Source of the DNA: Chroococcidiopsis sp. CCMEE 29
Lineage (GTDB): Bacteria > Cyanobacteriota > Cyanobacteriia > Cyanobacteriales > Chroococcidiopsidaceae
DNA: 64,000 nt
Direction: 5' to 3'
NCBI RefSeq assembly: GCF_023558375.1
Contig: NZ_CP083761.1
Location: 5,163,001-5,227,000 of the forward strand
Both the position numbers and the translations under genes were made by a program. Positions 19,980-28,075 of this stretch are shown one piece after another (positions within the stretch are counted from its first letter, which is position 1; each line of letters begins with the position of its first letter). Under the pieces are notes generated by a model. It was not told where the DNA came from. It ran no database searches and saw only the letters and a list, made by a program, of their open reading frames with translations.

Positions 19980-21536
19980 TCAGGCTTGGTACGCATGTTT
20001 TATACTCCTCAACGATTGAATAACTGAGGAGACAGGCAAAATCTCCAGCGTAGCAGGGTCGCCCTTTTTATCGAGCAGCGATCGTAGGGTGGACAGGTAG
20101 CTAGGGTTGTCTGCCACCAATTCATCATTCACAGCAATAATTCGTCTGCGATAGTGAATCAGACCACCAATAGAGTGGTTAAGCCGCAACGCCAGCGAAA
20201 CCGGACTCGAATATGATTTAGCATCAATCCCAATAGCATATTCATCGATCGAGATGTCGCACAAGTCAGACTCAGGGTAAAGTTCAGCACTTAAACCAAA
20301 TCGTTTCGCCTCGTCAAAAATTGCTAGTTCGTCAATTGCTGGTCCACTCCAGTATGTTAGGATTTGTGGTTTAGCAATTAGCAACTGCTCAGCTTTTGGG
20401 TCGAGTCGCTCAGATATCTTTGCAGGATATTTGCTGTTGCATTGCCGAATCGGGCAACGACCTTCGGGATAACGCTTTTGATCGGGATGCGGTCGCAACA
20501 GCGTGCCGCAGTAAGCACAGCGATGAGCCAAACCTGCGATGAGCCAAATATCGGGAACTGGATCGAAAAATGCTTCTAGAATCGTACCTTGGAGCGGCGT
20601 GAGTCTGTTGTCGCGAAGATAATCCAAAAGTTCGCGTTCCCCAATTAGGGATCTACGACCGAAAAGCTCTCGCAAAGCAGTGTAAGCGGCATGTTGGCGA
20701 GGTACCCCAAGACGCTCAGTGGCATCACAGTTCAGTGCGTGCAGGCGGTGCTCAATTACATTGTCTTCACCAAAAGCCCCAGAAACATTAGCAACCACTG
20801 AACAATCCGAAGTGGGAACTCGCAAGTCTGGATCGATAAGAATGACTTTACTAAAACGAAAACTGGACTGACGAAAAATCTCTAATCCCCATTTTTCATC
20901 GTTCAAGGAAGAGCGAGCGCGATCTAAAACATCATGGACACAGGCTGCGCGATCGCATTGTCCAGACTCAATGTATAGACGACCAAGCTTACAAATTGCT
21001 GATTGTAGTTCAGGTGGTAGTCCGTCATCCTGACGTACAATTTCACGGCGATCGAGGATACGGTCATATTGGCGAAGAATACCTTGAGCAAGTAGTATTA
21101 TTGCTTCCTCAGCGATAGCACTTTCCTGGTGATACTCCTGTGACAGCAGCAATTGCGGTGTGTCAACCGCGCCCAGCCAAGCAGAGTTCTTACCATTAGC
21201 TTCAGCAATAATCTGCTGCTCTAGCGTCATATTTTCAAAGGCAGGTAAAATCTCTGCAATAGCTGCTAAGGTCCAGCCTTTTTTCAATAGAAGAGCTGTT
21301 GCAAGTCCTTCTAAAATCTGTCGAAACCCAAAGTTCTGTCCTTTTGGTTGTGACAAAAGTTGCTTTGATCGCCACAAGCGAACAGTACGTAAACTAGGCG
21401 CTTCTATGAGCAAACTAAGTTGCTTAACTTTACGTTGCATCACAAGCGTAAAGGTATCAGCTGTTCCTTGCCACTGACGAATATCTTCAAAGTGCATGGA
21501 TGCTGCTGGAATATCAATGGCTGCTATCATATCCAT
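19980..21536 (-). CDS. pPIWI-RE operon REase-like protein with MerR-like HTH and zinc ribbon
   Basis: About 518 residues; numbering here counts from the in-frame GTG at 21542. Residues 44-101 form a MerR-like winged helix (LRTVRLWRSKQLL, FGFRQILEGLATALLLKKGW). A zinc ribbon has C342, C345, C363 and C368. The C-terminus holds a restriction-endonuclease-like core: E405 in AIDELAIFDEA and the D-x-K motif IGIDAKSY (D440, K442). It is the first gene of the three-gene pPIWI-RE island and overlaps the helicase start. The start is uncertain (GTG 21542, ATG 21536 or ATG 21530); ATG 21536 is chosen because the GTG lies inside a perfect palindrome that looks like an operator. The HTH plus adjacent palindrome suggest autoregulation (inference). 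Confidence 0.75.
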   Translation of the reverse strand: MDMIAAIDIPAASMHFEDIRQWQGTADTFTLVMQRKVKQLSLLIEAPSLRTVRLWRSKQLLSQPKGQNFGFRQILEGLATALLLKKGWTLAAIAEILPAFENMTLEQQIIAEANGKNSAWLGAVDTPQLLLSQEYHQESAIAEEAIILLAQGILRQYDRILDRREIVRQDDGLPPELQSAICKLGRLYIESGQCDRAACVHDVLDRARSSLNDEKWGLEIFRQSSFRFSKVILIDPDLRVPTSDCSVVANVSGAFGEDNVIEHRLHALNCDATERLGVPRQHAAYTALRELFGRRSLIGERELLDYLRDNRLTPLQGTILEAFFDPVPDIWLIAGLAHRCAYCGTLLRPHPDQKRYPEGRCPIRQCNSKYPAKISERLDPKAEQLLIAKPQILTYWSGPAIDELAIFDEAKRFGLSAELYPESDLCDISIDEYAIGIDAKSYSSPVSLALRLNHSIGGLIHYRRRIIAVNDELVADNPSYLSTLRSLLDKKGDPATLEILPVSSVIQSLRSIKHAYQA

Positions 21537-21538
21537 TG

Positions 21539-21576
21539 ACACCGATTGATGTCAAGCAATTAACATCAATCGGTGT
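21539..21576. promoter_or_regulatory. Perfect palindromic operator candidate at the start of the pPIWI-RE operon
   Basis: ACACCGATTGATGT (21539-21552) and its exact reverse complement ACATCAATCGGTGT (21563-21576) are separated by 10 bp. The left arm touches the candidate starts of the first operon gene, which encodes a MerR-like HTH. This is an expected position for an autorepressor site. The remaining 236 bp up to the next transposon contain no gene. Confidence 0.65.
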
Positions 21577-21823
21577 TATTTCTAGCAGAATCCATCTATT
21601 TTCAAAACTCATAGAGATGGCGCAAGCAAGACTCGTCAAAGCTAATTGCCTATGGAGCACAAGCGGTATCTAAAAAACTTTAGATGCGTGTTAGATTGCC
21701 AGCTGTTTAACTTTGAAATTCAAGAAAGTTGGGGAAATAAGGAAAGCATGAATAATAGCAGCTAATTCATTACTGTTCTGCATCGGACGGGGGGTGATCG
21801 TCTAGCTTTGACAGTTATAGGAC

Positions 21824-22918
21824 TTACGCATTGACAAAAGACTGATTATGTAAATTCACTTCAAGTTTCTGCTGGAGGTGTTCTAGAATGAATTCCCTTG
21901 CCACCTGTAGGTACAAATTCTTTTGTAATTCGTACCAGTTTTCAATTAGTTCTTCAGCTCGCATTAACTCTAACTTAGTAAAGGCTCGGATTGAACAAAA
22001 AATGTGAGTTTTAATAGCCTCACTTGTTCTGACCATAAACCGCGAAACTCCACACAGTTGTTTCAAGGCTCGGTGATAGCATTCAATTCCCCAATGGATT
22101 GAGTGCGACTCATTGAATTCCTGTCGGCTAACTTGTTCGGTAGCATCTGAATTAGGTAGGTATGTAATGTAGTATCTCTCGGCTTCGTTTTTGAATATCC
22201 TCCGAAATACTTTGACGCGCCCAAAGTTTTTCAGATGTATTACCAAACCTTGGTCAGGAATTTCCAAATTTTGTACCTGGGTGTAATTTTTACCATCAGT
22301 TGAGACTTTTCGATTTTTGGCAATACCCATGAGAAATCCTACTTCCCGGTTTTTCAAGAATTTCAGATTTTCAAGGGCTGAATACCAAGCATCACCAGTT
22401 ACCGTTTCTGGCTGCAAGCCCCAAGCCAAAACCTCCGTAATCATTACTCGAAAGTAATCGTTTTTTGTCAAACCCTCCCGCTTATCGTAGATCCGATAAT
22501 TAACTGGGATAGACTTAGCTGATGCGTCGGTGTAATACAGGGTAATGAGGTGAAGCCCTTTAACAATTCGATGATGTTTTCCTGACCAAAAGTATCCAAT
22601 TAGTTCAGCTAAATTTGGCTCACTATAAGGTTTATCAATAACGGTATCGTCACAGCTTAAAGTGCCGCCCACCAATTGAATGTGTGGTTTTATCTCTTCA
22701 AACAAGTCTTTAGGTTGATATCTTTCCCTTAACAAGAAGCGATTGACGCTGTCGTGTGAGACGTGCTTAAGAATTTCTGACAAGCGGTTGCAGCCTGCGT
22801 ACTTAGGTTCAGCTAACAGGAATAAGGTATAAGTGTCGAGGTTGCATTTGGCTGTAGATGGTTTTGTAATCTCTCTGATGGTCGAATATCCCTGGGAAGT
22901 AAAACTATTTGCTGAAAG
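21824..22918 (-). pseudogene. DDE transposase of the metal-resistance transposon, start codon not visible
   Basis: Catalytic residues are present when counted from the TTG at 22783: D45/D46 (SCDDTVIDKP), D131 (VTGDAWYS) and E234 (HWGIECYHRAL). The conserved reading frame clearly extends 45 codons further upstream to 22918 (FTSQGYSTIREITKPST, LDTYTLFLLAEPKYAGCNRL). There it meets a stop, and it has no ATG, GTG or TTG in the extension. Either the N-terminus has been lost or a frameshift/nonsense change occurred. If translation starts at 22783 the protein has 319 residues and lacks the usual N-terminus, so activity is doubtful. IS4/IS701-like by overall fold. Confidence 0.75.
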
Positions 22919-23081
22919 TTAAAGGGTGCAGTCAGTAGATAATATCTCTAATCAACTATTTCCATATCTATCAACTCCACTCCATCTCGAACTACCTAAG
23001 CACAAAAAGCGATCTTGAATGTTTTATGGCAAGGATGTATGCACGGAGTGCACCTGTCTGTTCAACTGACTTAACTCACTC

Positions 23082-23699
23082 TTAGGCTTGTTGTAATTCT
23101 CTCCAAGACTGAGAAACAACTTTAGAAGCTGATTTGACAAAGACTACGGTGAGCAGAAGTCCGACAACTAAATCGGGTAGCAAAGAGTTTGTCAGAAATA
23201 CGAAAAAAGCAGCTCCCAGAACAGAAGTGTTAGCAATGATATCATTGCGAGAACAAAGCCATACCGAGGACATATTAATATTGTCGTTTCTGTGTCTAGT
23301 CAATAAGAATAGACACAGCAAGTTGGCAAACAAGGCTATTAACCCTACCGCACTCATTGCCCTCACCTCTGGCATTGTCTGAGCAAATAGCTGATAGCTG
23401 GCTCTGGCGAAGACAGCCACAGCTGACAAAAACATAATGCTCCCCTTGAGCAGTGCCGACCTTGCTTGAGCCTTCCTCCCTTGGTTGATGACTAAAAGAC
23501 TACTACCATAAACCAACGCATCCCCTAGCATATCGAGCGAATCTCCCGTCAGCGAAAGTGATGCAGACCTAATACCAGCTCCTAATTCCACCACAAACAT
23601 TACGGCATTGATGAGCAGAACGGTCCACAAAACTCTACTCTGCTGTTTTCTGAGTTTGGACACTTCGCCAGCCTTCTTGTGGCAGCAATCATCACTCAT
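23082..23699 (-). CDS. Cation diffusion facilitator-type metal efflux protein (transposon cargo)
   Basis: A 205-residue membrane protein of the short CDF/CzcD-like type with about six hydrophobic segments. It starts MSDDCCHKKAGEVSKLRKQQ, whose CC/H cluster may bind metal. TM2 carries the acidic pair in LTGDSLDMLGDALVYG and a later segment has SRNDIIANT, matching the CDF metal-transport residues. It probably exports Zn, Cd or Co from the cytoplasm (inference from family). An ArsR/SmtB-type regulator lies directly upstream in the same direction. ATG at 23699 follows GGGAGGTGAACC, a strong ribosome site. Confidence 0.85.
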   Translation of the reverse strand: MSDDCCHKKAGEVSKLRKQQSRVLWTVLLINAVMFVVELGAGIRSASLSLTGDSLDMLGDALVYGSSLLVINQGRKAQARSALLKGSIMFLSAVAVFARASYQLFAQTMPEVRAMSAVGLIALFANLLCLFLLTRHRNDNINMSSVWLCSRNDIIANTSVLGAAFFVFLTNSLLPDLVVGLLLTVVFVKSASKVVSQSWRELQQA

Positions 23700-23738
23700 G
23701 GTTCACCTCCCAGCTATGACGCTTAGAAGACAATTGTT

Positions 23739-23806
23739 CAAACATTCAAAACAATATTAGAATGATTGTCCCCGAAAAACTCAAACATTCAAAAAAAGTT
23801 AGAATC
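23739..23806. promoter_or_regulatory. Candidate ArsR/SmtB operator pair upstream of the efflux gene
   Basis: Two direct repeats, CAAACATTCAAAACAATATT at 23739 and CAAACATTCAAAAAAAGTTA at 23782, are each followed by GAAT or AGAAT. They lie in the 129-bp gap between the regulator and the efflux gene. AT-rich repeats with ATTCAA cores resemble SmtB-type metal operators. Assignment is by position and resemblance. Confidence 0.45.
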
Positions 23807-23828
23807 TTAACCACTTACAATCGAATGG

Positions 23829-24194
23829 CTAGCCTGCTATTTGCCCGAGTGCATAATAGAGAACTTCTACAATACGTTGGTCTTTTAGTGAGTAGTAGGC
23901 AAGTTTGCCATCATTTCTGTACTTGAGTATCTTGAGGTCTCGCAGTTTTCGCAGATGGTGGGAGGCAACTGCTACCTTAACCCCAAGCATTGATGCTACG
24001 TCACAGACGCAAAGCTCTTGATTATTACTGAGGGCATAGAGGATTTTTAGTCGTGACTTGTCTGCTAGAGCACTGAAGAGTATTTGAGCTTCTTCCAGAA
24101 CCTCGTCCCCAGGCATTGCTTCACAGACTTGGGTTACCAAGTCTATATTAAAACACCGCACCTGACAGACATCGTCTGGTTTTGGTTTTGTCAC
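23829..24194 (-). CDS. ArsR/SmtB-family metalloregulator (transposon cargo)
   Basis: Winged-helix repressor of about 121 residues. Core: ILFSALADKSRLKILYALSN, metal-site helix ELCVCDVASMLGV, recognition helix VAVASHHLRKLRDLKILK and wing NDGKLAYYSLKD. The ELCVCD motif is that of CadC/ZiaR-like sensors, and the N-terminal VCQVRCFN adds two cysteines, as in CadC/ZiaR alpha-5/N-terminal sites, suggesting Cd/Zn/Pb sensing. The start is uncertain: the frame is open to 24251, but GTG at 24194 (VTKPKPDDVCQVRCF) gives the usual family start. It probably represses the downstream efflux gene until metal binds. Confidence 0.85.
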   Translation of the reverse strand: MTKPKPDDVCQVRCFNIDLVTQVCEAMPGDEVLEEAQILFSALADKSRLKILYALSNNQELCVCDVASMLGVKVAVASHHLRKLRDLKILKYRNDGKLAYYSLKDQRIVEVLYYALGQIAG

Positions 24195-24955
24195 AAAATT
24201 TCTACAGCACCAGCGCTCAGGACAACACCTCCAGTTTAGCGGTTTTTGCAATCTCTACAGAAGGTTTGATTCATTAGTTAATCCTACGGCTGAGTTTACC
24301 CTCTACTGGCTCTTACCTGAAAGAACTAATTCATAATCAATGTTTCCACATGCAGATAACTGTTCTTCTGTCAATGCGTAAGTCCTAAGTTAGTATTCTT
24401 CTGGTAGCAGGAGCGTCGTTACTGAGCAATCGGCTTTAGCAATTACCCATATTTTTGTATTAGCCTGTTGTAGTATAGGCACTCATCAATCTAGTTCCAA
24501 TTAGCAGGGGCTTCATCTGCTCATCTCTTCAGCTCAGACGTAGCGAAGCAGAGTCGAAGCCATAATTGAGCTGGAACTTAGTAGAAGCCGGAAAGCAACA
24601 AACTGCCGAAGCCAACAACACATAGATGATGAATGAAATGTCCAACGAAAATCTCGTGACCAATGTAGCGCCGGAACATATCGAGCATCCGGTTAAGCCG
24701 CTCGGTTGGACCTGAGCCTTTAATTAAACTGGTTGTAGCGATCGCCCCCGCATTAACCATTGGGTTGTAGGGTCGCTTTGAGTGTTCATCCAGGATAATG
24801 GCGTTGAATGCATCTCCTGTCGGCTCAACACCAACCTTTGTTAAGAGATAATCACCATAACCTCACGGAAGTCGGGAAGCTCCGTGTCTTCAGACCGGAG
24901 AGGAACGACGACGCGGCGATTTTAATCGTCGTCACTTAGGTGATATAATTACTTT

Positions 24956-26122
24956 ATGAAACAAACTCTGACACTGGTTTGCAAACTTCAACCGTCTGAA
25001 AAACAGGTCGCTAAAATCGAAGCAACCTTGAAGGCGTTTGCGGATGCTTGCAACTATGCCAATCAGGTTGTCAAACCTGCTATTACCAGCAAGAGAACAA
25101 TTCAATCTTTGGTTTACGACTCTATTAGAGAGCAGTTCGGACTGAGTGCAAACTTGGCTGTCAGGGTTTGTGCCAGAGTTGGGGCTAACCGCAAGACTGC
25201 CAAAGTTAAAGGCAAGCCTGTTAAGGCATTTAAACCAACCAGTGCTGACTATGATGCTCGCATCTTCGCTTTTAGGGAGAAAGATTGGAGCGCTAGTTTG
25301 ACCCTGAATGGCGGACGAGAGCATATCAAGCTCCAAGTCGCCAACTACCAGATGGGCAAGCTTAAAGGCAGGACACCGACTAGCGCCCAACTGTGCAAGC
25401 ACACAGACGGGTTGTACTACCTGCACATACAGTTGACAGATGTTGCTCCAGAGCCGATCAGATCTAATAAAGTAATCGGGGTTGACTTTGGGCGGCGGGA
25501 TATAGCAGTAACCAATCATGGGGATAGGTGGGACGGAAAACAGATAAAAGATACTAGAGACAAGTTTGCCAGGGTTCGAGCTTCGCTCCAGCAAAAAGCT
25601 TCGCAAGGCACAAAATCGACTCGCAAAGGATGTAGGCGAGCGTTGAAACGGCTGTCGGGGAGAGAGCGCAAGTATCAAACCTGGCTGAACCATACAATCA
25701 GCAAAGCTATCATTGCTGATGCCAAAGCCAAAAACGCGATTGTCGCTATTGAGGACTTGACGGGCATCCGTGAACGAACCAATCAAAAGCCTAGAAACAA
25801 GACTGAACGTAGACGCTCTAACTCTTGGGCGTTCTACCAGTTGCGGCAATTCCTTGAGTACAAAGGAGTTGCCGTAGGCGTTGAGGTGATAGCTGTGCCA
25901 CCCGCGTATACAAGTCAGACCTGCCATCAATGCCTGCACATTGGCTTGAGGTTGGACAAGATTTTTAAGTGTGGCAACTGCTCTTGGCATGGGGATGCTG
26001 ATTTCAACGCGGCAAACGTAATTTCTCTTCTTGGGGGAGCCTTTGTAAGCCTTCCCGAACGCTCGGTACTGGCTTGTTCTTTGAATGAGCTACAGGCTAG
26101 GGCGAAAGCCCCGCGACTTTAG
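24956..26122 (+). CDS. TnpB RNA-guided nuclease, apparently complete
   Basis: A 388-residue OrfB/TnpB with an N-terminal HTH-like region, RuvC-I D177 (IGVDFG), RuvC-II E266 (AIEDLTG), zinc finger C323/C326/C339/C342, and RuvC-III HGDADFNAA (D349 probable). All catalytic residues are visible, so it may be a functional guide-RNA nuclease. The usual ATG start is at 24956, a few bases after an AT-rich promoter-like stretch. A 352-codon open frame on the opposite strand is a shadow of this gene. Confidence 0.92.
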   Translation: MKQTLTLVCKLQPSEKQVAKIEATLKAFADACNYANQVVKPAITSKRTIQSLVYDSIREQFGLSANLAVRVCARVGANRKTAKVKGKPVKAFKPTSADYDARIFAFREKDWSASLTLNGGREHIKLQVANYQMGKLKGRTPTSAQLCKHTDGLYYLHIQLTDVAPEPIRSNKVIGVDFGRRDIAVTNHGDRWDGKQIKDTRDKFARVRASLQQKASQGTKSTRKGCRRALKRLSGRERKYQTWLNHTISKAIIADAKAKNAIVAIEDLTGIRERTNQKPRNKTERRRSNSWAFYQLRQFLEYKGVAVGVEVIAVPPAYTSQTCHQCLHIGLRLDKIFKCGNCSWHGDADFNAANVISLLGGAFVSLPERSVLACSLNELQARAKAPRL

Positions 26123-26129
26123 TCCGGGG
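26109..26129 (+). ncRNA. Right-end hairpin, likely part of the TnpB guide (omega) RNA
   Basis: CCCCGCGACTTTAGTCCGGGG forms a stem with GACT/AGTC closing a TT loop and CCCCG/CGGGG below. It overlaps the tnpB stop codon and ends just before the element's right boundary. For this family the 3' tnpB region plus right end encodes the omega RNA, whose guide is the adjacent flanking DNA (here glutaminase sequence starting at about 26137). Structure is seen; the RNA role is from family knowledge. Confidence 0.5.
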
Positions 26130-26424
26130 TAAGCTTACGCCCATGCTCCTCAAGCGCCATACCGTACACAAACACCTTTGAAATCGACTGAAGTGTAAAT
26201 AGATGATTGTAGCCGCCGACCTCATAAACTTGACCATCCACCGTGATAATGCAGATACTGAACAAATCTGGATTCACCTTTGCCAATTCTGGAATGTAGT
26301 TCGCTAATGTGCCATCACGCACCGGCTTATACTTGAGATGCAAGTCGTTGAGAACAGATTGAAGTGCTGAGGTTACAGCCTCTGATTGGTGAATAACTAA
26401 TGAGCGATCATCTTGGGTTTCCAT

Positions 26425-26588
26425 ACTTTGGAACTTGCTCTCAAGAATTCTCTCAAGATTCAGTAGTGCCTGTTTGCGACTAACTCCCCAGCGATAACCG
26501 CCTAAGCTGCCATCCTTCAGGACAACACGGTGGCATAGGATAACTAGTGCGACCGGGTTAAGCGGCGATGAGGTAGCAGACTTCAGCT
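26425..26588 (-). pseudogene. Fragment of O6-methylguanine-DNA methyltransferase (Ada/Ogt type)
   Basis: The minus strand reads LKSATSSPLNPVALVILCHRVVLKDGSLGGYRWGVSRKQALLN..., the active-site region of Ada/Ogt (normally PCHRV; here the proline is leucine). It starts after an in-frame stop at about 26589 and runs without a stop into the glutaminase start at 26424, so the two frames are fused. Only about 55 residues remain. Clearly a remnant. Confidence 0.75.
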
Positions 26589-26662
26589 AGTGTCGCAAAG
26601 AGCGTCACACCGTAATCTGTGATTCGGTGTTGATGCTAAATCCACTTTTATAGCCCCTTCTT

Positions 26663-26716
26663 AACCCTGGCGAATTCAAGTCGCGGCTACACGAACAAAG
26701 TTCGCTGCCGCGGACT
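26663..26716. repeat. Dispersed cyanobacterial inverted repeat
   Basis: The sequence from AACCCTGGCG through AGTCGCGGCTACACGAAC, AAAG, and GTTCGCTGCCGCGGACT matches a dispersed element I recognise from Nostoc-type genomes. It contains an imperfect hairpin (GCGGCTACACGAAC / GTTCGCTGCCGC). It lies downstream of the MFS gene in otherwise empty sequence (26589-26795). Confidence 0.55.
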
Positions 26717-26795
26717 ACTGAAAAAAAGGGTGACTGAGCCGGATTTTGTATGAGAGGAATATGGTTGATCAGCGTATCCTGCTTTCAGCGATAGC

Positions 26796-28064
26796 CTAAT
26801 TTTGTTCTATCCGTCGCAAAGTAGGCAAGAGAAATCCTCCCAGCCCAATTAGAATCAGACTGATCGAGGTCATGATGTATAGAAGTGCTGTACCGGTCCC
26901 TGTACCTGCTCCAATAGTAGAACTGAACAGCGGTGTAAGACTTCCACCTTTCTCAAGCGCAGGCTCAAATGCTTGATCGGCTAATAGTCCAGCGATAAGG
27001 AGGGCGCTCGCCGATACCGCTTGAATTACCAAAGAATTCGCGGCAAATACTCGTCCCTGCAAAGCGGGCGACACTTTCATCATCCAGATTGCGGTTTCGG
27101 AACTGCCTAAGAGCGGAAAATTAAGCGAAGAACAAAATTGAGCAGGGAGCCAAACAAGAGGCGATCGTCCCAAACCAAACACAGTTTTGCTGATTCCTGC
27201 TCCCATAAAGCCGAAAAGCATCCCATCAATTCGGTGTTTTGGACCACCCCATACGCTGATAATTAAAGCTCCGGTAACACCCCCAATACCTGCCGCCGAT
27301 GCGGTACTTCCTAAAATAGTGGCGTTGCCTTCAGTACGAGCGAGGATCATCGGATCATAGACTGCGCCACCTAGATCATGGGCAAACCAGAACAGTGCAG
27401 TCGTAATGAGTAACGCTCGTAAGCCTGGATTGCTCCAGATGAAATGGAAGCCAAATCCAAGTTGTTTCCAGATTGAATCTGAGGGTTGCAAATCGTCATT
27501 GGTATGTATTCTAGGAATTTGAATAGAGAGTAGGGTGGCGATCGCCACTACAAAGGTAATGCCGTCAATTAGCAACAGTCCCAACAGTCCGATTTTAGGA
27601 TAGAGAACACCCGCTAGGGCAGGAGCCACGATCGCAGAGCCATAATGCACCATCGAGCCTATACTGTTAGCGCGGGTGTAGTGCTGCTCAGGAACAATCA
27701 AAGTGATGGAAGTGGAATAGGCGAGTTGTTGGAGCTGCGAGAAACTACCCGTCACCGCACTTGTCACGTAGAGATGCCAGAGTTGCAAATGATCTGTGAG
27801 AAATAAGAGGGCGATCGCTCCCGTTGCCAGAACCGCAATGGTATCTCCCAATATCATTAAAAACTTGCGGTTGAAGCGATCAACAATGATTCCGGCAATG
27901 AAGGTAATGGAAATGCGCGGCAGTTGCGAAAAGAAGCCAACAAGTGCTAGAGGTGTTGCCGATCCGGTTAGGTGCCAAGCCCAGAGGATGAGGGCAAACT
28001 CGGTCATGTAGCTGCTAATGGTGGATACCAGTTGACCGAACCAGATAATTGTAAAAGTACGCAC
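26796..28064 (-). CDS. MFS exporter, probably siderophore export
   Basis: A 422-residue, 12-helix major facilitator of the EntS/MFS-3 type. The first helix is MRTFTIIWFGQLVSTISSY, and the MFS loop AGIIVDRFNRKFLMILGD lies between TM2 and TM3. Start is GTG at 28064. It is the last gene of an iron-siderophore operon, 11 bp after the DUF1636 gene, so export of a siderophore is inferred from context. A 15-residue stub of a close relative lies at 11662. Confidence 0.85.
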   Translation of the reverse strand: MRTFTIIWFGQLVSTISSYMTEFALILWAWHLTGSATPLALVGFFSQLPRISITFIAGIIVDRFNRKFLMILGDTIAVLATGAIALLFLTDHLQLWHLYVTSAVTGSFSQLQQLAYSTSITLIVPEQHYTRANSIGSMVHYGSAIVAPALAGVLYPKIGLLGLLLIDGITFVVAIATLLSIQIPRIHTNDDLQPSDSIWKQLGFGFHFIWSNPGLRALLITTALFWFAHDLGGAVYDPMILARTEGNATILGSTASAAGIGGVTGALIISVWGGPKHRIDGMLFGFMGAGISKTVFGLGRSPLVWLPAQFCSSLNFPLLGSSETAIWMMKVSPALQGRVFAANSLVIQAVSASALLIAGLLADQAFEPALEKGGSLTPLFSSTIGAGTGTGTALLYIMTSISLILIGLGGFLLPTLRRIEQN

Positions 28065-28075
28065 AGATAAGTGCT

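Larger units (their letters stand above)
15396..19996 (-). pseudogene. DinG/XPD-type helicase of the pPIWI-RE operon, split by an IS630 element
   Basis: Two pieces of one gene: 17729-19996 (N-terminal part) and 15396-16541 (C-terminal part). Removing 16542-17728 (element plus one TA) restores a 1137-codon frame reading AVLVTSATSFLEASP, helicase motif III-like. The N-part has Walker A GLPGAGKTT (241-249), Fe-S type cysteines at 333, 353, 369/371 and 377, and the DEAD box FDEAD (428-431). The C-part has motif VI QTIGRGMRNG. It is predicted to unwind nucleic acid for the PIWI and REase partners. Its ATG at 19996 overlaps the REase gene by 17 bp. As it stands the product is interrupted; no other damage is seen. 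Confidence 0.85.
21818..24387 (-). mobile_element. 2.57-kb transposon carrying an ArsR regulator and a cation-efflux gene
   Basis: The ends are TAGGACTTACGCATTGACA (21818-21836) and its exact reverse complement at 24369-24387, a 19/19 match. Both sides are flanked by AGTTA (21813-21817 and 24388-24392), a 5-bp target duplication. Inside, all on the minus strand, lie ArsR, a CDF transporter and a DDE transposase. I find no inverted end between the transposase and the transporter, so the cargo belongs to the mobile unit. Superfamily looks IS4/IS701-like; exact family not determined. Confidence 0.88.
24854..26136 (+). mobile_element. IS200/IS605-type element encoding only TnpB
   Basis: A single-gene element of about 1283 bp inserted seamlessly in the glutaminase gene, with no target duplication. 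The boundary is ambiguous by 2 bp because AC occurs at both junctions. The left end has a hairpin CACGGA...TCCGTG (about 24863-24885) and a second stem-loop before tnpB. The right end carries the strong hairpin listed separately. No tnpA is present, so movement would need a TnpA in trans. Confidence 0.85.
24578..26424 (-). pseudogene. Glutaminase, interrupted by a TnpB element and truncated at the 3' end
   Basis: The N-terminal part (26424-26137) reads METQDDRSLVIHQ...SICIITVDG...LFTLQSISKVFVYGMALEEHGR with the catalytic SISK serine. The next part (24853-24578) reads [17 protein letters not shown]...[17 protein letters not shown]...YIGHEIFV, after which it diverges to [21 protein letters not shown] and stops. 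Excising 24854-26136 rejoins the frame exactly (GGG CGT GAT TAT). Glutaminase A hydrolyses glutamine to glutamate and ammonia; this copy is missing roughly the C-terminal half, so it is non-functional. Confidence 0.88.

Noticed and set aside
24932-25990. Long open frame of 352 codons on the minus strand
   Set aside because: It is the antisense of the complete TnpB gene; its translation has no recognisable family and unusual composition.
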